Assembly: GCA_015232795.1 (NCBI GenBank)
Contig: JADFYX010000094.1
Location: forward strand, 1-8,853
Origin: Magnetococcales bacterium
GTDB taxonomy: Bacteria; Pseudomonadota; Magnetococcia; Magnetococcales; JADFYX01
DNA length: 8,853 nt
Reading direction: 5' to 3'
Made by a program: the position numbers and the translations under genes. Positions 5,235 to 8,853 of this stretch are shown here, piece by piece. How positions within the stretch are numbered: position 1 is the first letter of the stretch; every line of letters starts with the position of its first letter. Under the pieces are notes generated by a model. It did no database searches. It was not told the origin of the DNA and was given only the letters and a program-made list of their open reading frames with translations.

Positions 5235-8200
5235 CTATTTTGCAAATCCCTCAATCACCTCCAACAGCTTTTTCTTGGATATAGGCTTGGTAATGTGGTC
5301 GTCGCAACCAGCGGCTAATGATTTTTCTTTGTCTCCTTTCATGGCATGAGCACTCAAGGCTACGATCAAGTTCCTAGAACGTGACTGCTCCTCTTCCCAT
5401 TTCCGAATCTGCCGGGTTGCCTCAAGACCGTCCATACCTTCCATCTGAATATCCATCAATACGAGATCATATCTCTTTCCAGACTTGACTTTTTCTACAG
5501 CTTGCGCGCCATCCTCAGTAATATCCATCTGGTGTGGGGTATTATTGAGATAGGCTTCTATAACCATGGCGTTCTCTTCTACGTCCTCTACCAGCAAGAT
5601 AGAGCATGTTTTGCTGGTTTGCTGTATTTTCTGCTCCAATGGATTTTTTTCGACCTTATTTAAAATTGACAAAGGCTGCTCGGTTTTCTGTTCTTCAAAT
5701 GTCAAAGGTATTGAAAAGTGGAAGGTACTCCCAATCCCAAGCTCGCTCTCTACCCAAATTCGACCACCCATGGCATCTGCTAAGCGTTTGCAGAGTGAAA
5801 GCCCCAAACCAGCCCCCCCATGTCGGCGGGTAGTAGAAGCATCCGCTAGGGAAAATGGCTCGAAGATCAACTCCTGTTTTTCCTTTGGAATGCCAATTCC
5901 AGTATCAGATATTGAAAAAAGCAGGGTTTGATGGTCTGGTTGTGACACCGCAAGGTCAACATTTCCCTGATCTGTGAACTTGACCGCATTCCCCAAGAGA
6001 TTGAGCAATATCTGCCGTATCTGCTTGGGATCACTGTTAATCAAATCCGGTACTTCAGGGTTGATTCGATAATTCAAAATCAACCCTTTGCGCTCGGCAT
6101 TCTGAGCCTGGATCTCGATTGCGGTCCGAACCAATCCCGGTAGATCAACAGATTGCTTCTCCAGTGAAATCAATCCATATTCAATCTGGGTAAGGTCAAG
6201 AATGTCTTCGATCAAATAGAGCATATTTTCTCCTGCTCTATTTAATACTTCCATATAGCGTGATTGTTCCACATCAAGATTGGTTTCCATAAGAACATCA
6301 GCCATGCCCAGAACGGCATTGAGAGGGGTACGGATCTCATGACTCATGACTGCCAGGAATTCACTCTTTGCCTGGTTGGCCGCCACTGCTTGCTCTTTGC
6401 TCATCCGTAGGGCTATCTCGATCTGTTTTTGGTCGGTAACATCCATCAGATGAAATACCAGAGTTTCTACAGTGCCATCCTTTTTTTTGAGTGGTGTCAG
6501 GGTCCAATCCCAGTAGGTCACTCCCCACTCCGGATGGTCAGGAAATTCAAATGGTTTGGCTAAAATGGAAAATGGTTCCCCAGTATCCACCACCCGTTGG
6601 AAAATGGCTTGGTTTTCCTTATGGGGATAAAGATCGAAATGGTTTTTACCAGTAAAAAATTCTACCGGATGCCCACAATCCTTGGCATACCGTTCATTTA
6701 CCCGGATAAAATTGAATTGGGAATCAAGGTAGACGATACTGGTATGTAGATTGGAAAAAATACGTTCCAGAAGATTCTTGGTCTCAAATAGGCTGGTTTC
6801 ATTTTGTTCTCTAGCAATGGCAGCCCCGATAGTGCCACTGGCAGCTCGCAAGGCGTCACGTTCTACTTCCGACCACACCCGTTCGCTGACACATTCATCA
6901 AATCCAATGAATCCCCACCAGAGATTTTCCACCATGATGGGAACCACCACTATAGAGAGGATGTTCTGGGCCGATAATATTTTTTGTTCGCTAATTGGAA
7001 AATCTCGAACATGGCCAACAATCTCACCCCCTTTTTCCATCTCCCTTTGCCAACGTTCCATACTCCCTAGCTGATAGGAAAAATTATGAACAAGTTCGGA
7101 GTCTATTTGGGATGTAATATCTGCAGCACACCATTCCGCTATTTGGTTGGTAATTAAACCCTCCCCGTTAAGGGAATGATTTTTGAACAGATAGACTCGG
7201 CTAACTTTGACAGCCATTCCTAAACGTTTCATCAATTCTGGAAGACTTGTCTCCCAACTCGAAGATTTAAGAAATGATTGAGCAGCAAAACGTACTACCT
7301 CTAAAATATCCTCACGGCTGTTAATTGCCGCCTCGGCCTGTTTACGGTCAGTGATATCTCGGAGGATGGCTGAGAAAAATCTACTATTTCTTTGCACCCA
7401 GGTTGAAATAGAAATTTCTAATGGAAATTCAGTGCCGTCCTTTCTTCTCCCAACCAATTCAATAGTTTGCCCTATCATGGGACCTTTGCCAGTGGCAACA
7501 GCTTTCTCAAAGTTACACAAATGCTTCTTATGGAAGCGCTCGGGCATAATAAGAGTGACAGGACAATCTAGAATCTCCTCCTCGTTGTATTGAAAAACAG
7601 CTTGAGCACCGTTATTCCAGGAGGTAATACGACCTTCCTTGTTGGTCGTGATGATGGCGTCTTTGGCAGACTGGGTGAGGGAATGGTAACGTTCTTGATT
7701 TTCCAGAACTTTCTCTTTAGTTTGCAAGGTCCGTAAGACTTCACAACCATAGGAGGCTAGCACCAGACCAATCTCCTTGTCCTGTTCCACAAAGGCAGGT
7801 CCACTCTTGCTGTGCAATGAAAGAAGCCCGTTCACGACCCCATCCATATCTTGAAGTGGAAAAACAAGGATTGAACTGTTCATGTATCCTGGCCATCCAC
7901 TTGTACCCACACCAGGAAACTCTTCAACTTTTTTAATTAAAACAGGTGTTTGTTCAACGAGGGCTTTATTGAGGACAGACCCCTCTCTAAGGGGGAGGGA
8001 AATATAATCAGGAGCATGGCCAGGGTCCAGGGAGTGACTCAAGCGAAAGCCATTTTCCTCTCGCAGGTAAAGACTTCCCCCCTCTGCCATCATGTGCCTG
8101 GAGAACTCTTCCAGCAACCTTATGCCAAAATCTTTAACCTGAGAAAAAACAGATAATACCTCAGTGGACTTGACAACTTCCTTGAGCCGTCTGTTAAGTT

Positions 8201-8636
8201 GAGCCAACTCAGCATTGGACTTATGTAAAGCACGTTCTGCCAAACGTCTTTTTTCCCGAGACTCAAATTCTAACAACTCACGATGAATTATCACTGGCAG
8301 ACGAATTAGATTGTCCTTAGGAAGAAAATCCTTAGCTCCTTCTTTGAAAAGGCTAACTGCGTCTTGGTCGCGAATTGTACCAGAAACGACAATAAGAGGT
8401 ACATCACCACCCAGTGCACGTGTTGTTTTCAATGCCTGTTCAGGAGTAAGGTTAGGCATCCGGTAGTCACAAAGCACAATACTCCACCGTTTTTCTGATA
8501 GTGCCTTGCGTAAATCATCTTCGGAATCAACACGATTCCATTGCACCTGGAATCCACCTCTCTCTAGATCCATGACCAACAGTTCGGCATCATCAGGGGA
8601 ATCATCAATAATCAGAAGATCAAGTACATCTCTCAC
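5235..8636 (-). CDS. Soluble hybrid sensor histidine kinase, REC-GAF-PAS-GAF-PAS-HisKA-HATPase-REC
   Basis: A 1133-residue cytoplasmic kinase with no transmembrane segment. Order: receiver 1 (5-122; D11/D12, phosphoacceptor D57 in LCDYRMP, K107 in DFLPKD); coiled linker rich in charged residues (124-160); GAF-like 1 (about 160-303); PAS 1 (313-432, ending ILRDITDRKQAE); GAF-like 2 (about 443-610); PAS 2 (620-740, ending LMDVTDQKQIE); HisKA with H766 in MSHEIRTPLN; HATPase with N883, G1 box DTGIGIP from D911 and G2 box GGAGLGL (940-946); and receiver 2 (1010-1131; D1017, phosphoacceptor D1062 in LMDIQM, T/S switch near S1095, K1117). All catalytic residues are present. Such proteins sense internal signals and pass phosphate His766 to Asp1062 to an HPt protein, and one is encoded just upstream. 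The start is GTG 8636 with AAGGTG at 8642-8647. Ligands of the four sensor domains cannot be told from the sequence; no haem or flavin motif was recognised. Confidence 0.92.
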   Translation of the reverse strand: MRDVLDLLIIDDSPDDAELLVMDLERGGFQVQWNRVDSEDDLRKALSEKRWSIVLCDYRMPNLTPEQALKTTRALGGDVPLIVVSGTIRDQDAVSLFKEGAKDFLPKDNLIRLPVIIHRELLEFESREKRRLAERALHKSNAELAQLNRRLKEVVKSTEVLSVFSQVKDFGIRLLEEFSRHMMAEGGSLYLREENGFRLSHSLDPGHAPDYISLPLREGSVLNKALVEQTPVLIKKVEEFPGVGTSGWPGYMNSSILVFPLQDMDGVVNGLLSLHSKSGPAFVEQDKEIGLVLASYGCEVLRTLQTKEKVLENQERYHSLTQSAKDAIITTNKEGRITSWNNGAQAVFQYNEEEILDCPVTLIMPERFHKKHLCNFEKAVATGKGPMIGQTIELVGRRKDGTEFPLEISISTWVQRNSRFFSAILRDITDRKQAEAAINSREDILEVVRFAAQSFLKSSSWETSLPELMKRLGMAVKVSRVYLFKNHSLNGEGLITNQIAEWCAADITSQIDSELVHNFSYQLGSMERWQREMEKGGEIVGHVRDFPISEQKILSAQNILSIVVVPIMVENLWWGFIGFDECVSERVWSEVERDALRAASGTIGAAIAREQNETSLFETKNLLERIFSNLHTSIVYLDSQFNFIRVNERYAKDCGHPVEFFTGKNHFDLYPHKENQAIFQRVVDTGEPFSILAKPFEFPDHPEWGVTYWDWTLTPLKKKDGTVETLVFHLMDVTDQKQIEIALRMSKEQAVAANQAKSEFLAVMSHEIRTPLNAVLGMADVLMETNLDVEQSRYMEVLNRAGENMLYLIEDILDLTQIEYGLISLEKQSVDLPGLVRTAIEIQAQNAERKGLILNYRINPEVPDLINSDPKQIRQILLNLLGNAVKFTDQGNVDLAVSQPDHQTLLFSISDTGIGIPKEKQELIFEPFSLADASTTRRHGGAGLGLSLCKRLADAMGGRIWVESELGIGSTFHFSIPLTFEEQKTEQPLSILNKVEKNPLEQKIQQTSKTCSILLVEDVEENAMVIEAYLNNTPHQMDITEDGAQAVEKVKSGKRYDLVLMDIQMEGMDGLEATRQIRKWEEEQSRSRNLIVALSAHAMKGDKEKSLAAGCDDHITKPISKKKLLEVIEGFAK

Positions 8637-8677
8637 TGGTTCACCTTCTTGGCAGAGTTTTCATTGAAATCTACCAT
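8633..8677 (-). other. 14-codon mini-ORF overlapping the hybrid-kinase start, in frame with the HPt gene
   Basis: Between the HPt stop (8701-8699) and the kinase GTG (8636), the HPt frame stays open after its TGA and ends at a second TGA (8635-8633) that overlaps the GTG by four bases. It contains an ATG at 8677 giving MVDFNENSAKKVNQ. It may be a relic C terminus of the HPt gene or a coupling leader, or coincidence. No ribosome site was seen for the ATG. Confidence 0.3.
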
Positions 8678-8698
8678 TTCAAATAGGTTTTTATGGGA

Positions 8699-8853
8699 TC
8701 AATTTCCCAGAATTTTTTTAATTTCTTTCTGCACAGACTCTCCCTCCCTCATGATGTCGGTTAGGATCCCATCATCATCTTGAACATGGCCTGTTTTACC
8801 CATCATCTCTAATTGTTTGGACAAGTCAGCAAGCCTTTGAGCTCCCAATGTGG
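8699..8853 (-). CDS. HPt-domain protein, C-terminal end (5' part outside window)
   Basis: Fifty residues are visible, running off the right edge and ending at TGA 8701-8699. They begin TLGAQRLADLSKQLEMMGKT and end ESVQKEIKKILGN. The first helix fits the second core helix of HPt four-helix bundles, where a G-A-..-L-..-L-...-L-E pattern directly follows the phosphorylated-His helix, and the last helix (LTDIMREGESVQKEIKKIL) fits the closing HPt helix. The active His would lie about 10-15 residues before the visible part, so it cannot be checked. The gene precedes the hybrid kinase by 62 bases on the same strand, so it is probably co-transcribed and is either its phosphotransfer partner or the C-terminal HPt domain of another large kinase. 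Confidence 0.65.
   Translation of the reverse strand, partial: TLGAQRLADLSKQLEMMGKTGHVQDDDGILTDIMREGESVQKEIKKILGN

Noticed and set aside
5170..5346. Plus-strand 58-codon frame whose first 28 codons read like protein (MVAVALNVVEDAKANYHDSQ...)
   Set aside because: More than half is antisense to the well-supported C-terminal receiver of the hybrid kinase, no ribosome site is seen and no family is recognised. The first part could be a gene remnant, but that cannot be supported.
1..8853. CRISPR array, tRNA or rRNA gene
   Set aside because: No regularly spaced repeats, tRNA cloverleaf or conserved rRNA segments were seen on either strand.

Overview
The window comes from a Gram-negative bacterium, most likely a proteobacterium. 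The evidence is a Spy/CpxP-like periplasmic protein with a Sec signal peptide, an OmpR/EnvZ-style two-component pair, and a large cytoplasmic hybrid kinase followed by a separate HPt protein. Base composition looks moderate (mid-40s % GC by eye). I cannot name the genus.

Layout. Bases 2-622 (+) are the C-terminal part of an IS4-type transposase cut by the window edge. Bases 739-1726 (-) form a two-gene operon: a Met/His-rich Spy-like periplasmic protein (1726-1169), then a small cytosolic HMA-domain protein with an MxCxxC metal site (1080-739). A 321-base divergent regulatory region (1727-2047) separates them from a response regulator (2048-2794, +) and its membrane histidine kinase (2791-4227, +), which overlap by 4 bases. 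The kinase's periplasmic loop carries a dense Met/His cluster. Bases 4228-4636 hold no intact gene. They contain a decayed Phd/YefM-type antitoxin pseudogene (4565-4329, -) with two in-frame stops and no toxin. Bases 5113-4637 (-) encode a Cys-rich protein that looks like the N-terminal (zinc and [2Fe-2S]) half of the copper chaperone CopZ. Bases 8636-5235 (-) encode a 1133-residue soluble hybrid kinase (REC-GAF-PAS-GAF-PAS-HisKA-HATPase-REC). Just upstream of it, running off the right edge (8853-8699, -), is the C-terminal end of an HPt-like protein.

How the parts may work together. The left half reads as a copper (or silver) envelope-stress module: a Met-rich sensor kinase, its OmpR/PhoB-type regulator, a divergently transcribed Met-rich periplasmic protein and an HMA metallochaperone, with the CopZ-N-like Fe-S protein on the far side. 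The HMA domain and the Fe-S domain, which are fused in Archaeoglobus-type CopZ, are separate genes here, one on each side of the sensor pair. No copper ATPase or RND efflux pump is in the window. The right half looks like an independent cytoplasmic multistep phosphorelay (hybrid kinase plus HPt) whose output regulator is not in view. The IS fragment and the dead antitoxin mark the region as accessory and partly remodelled. The metal assignment is inferred from residue composition and family resemblance; the sequence alone does not prove it.
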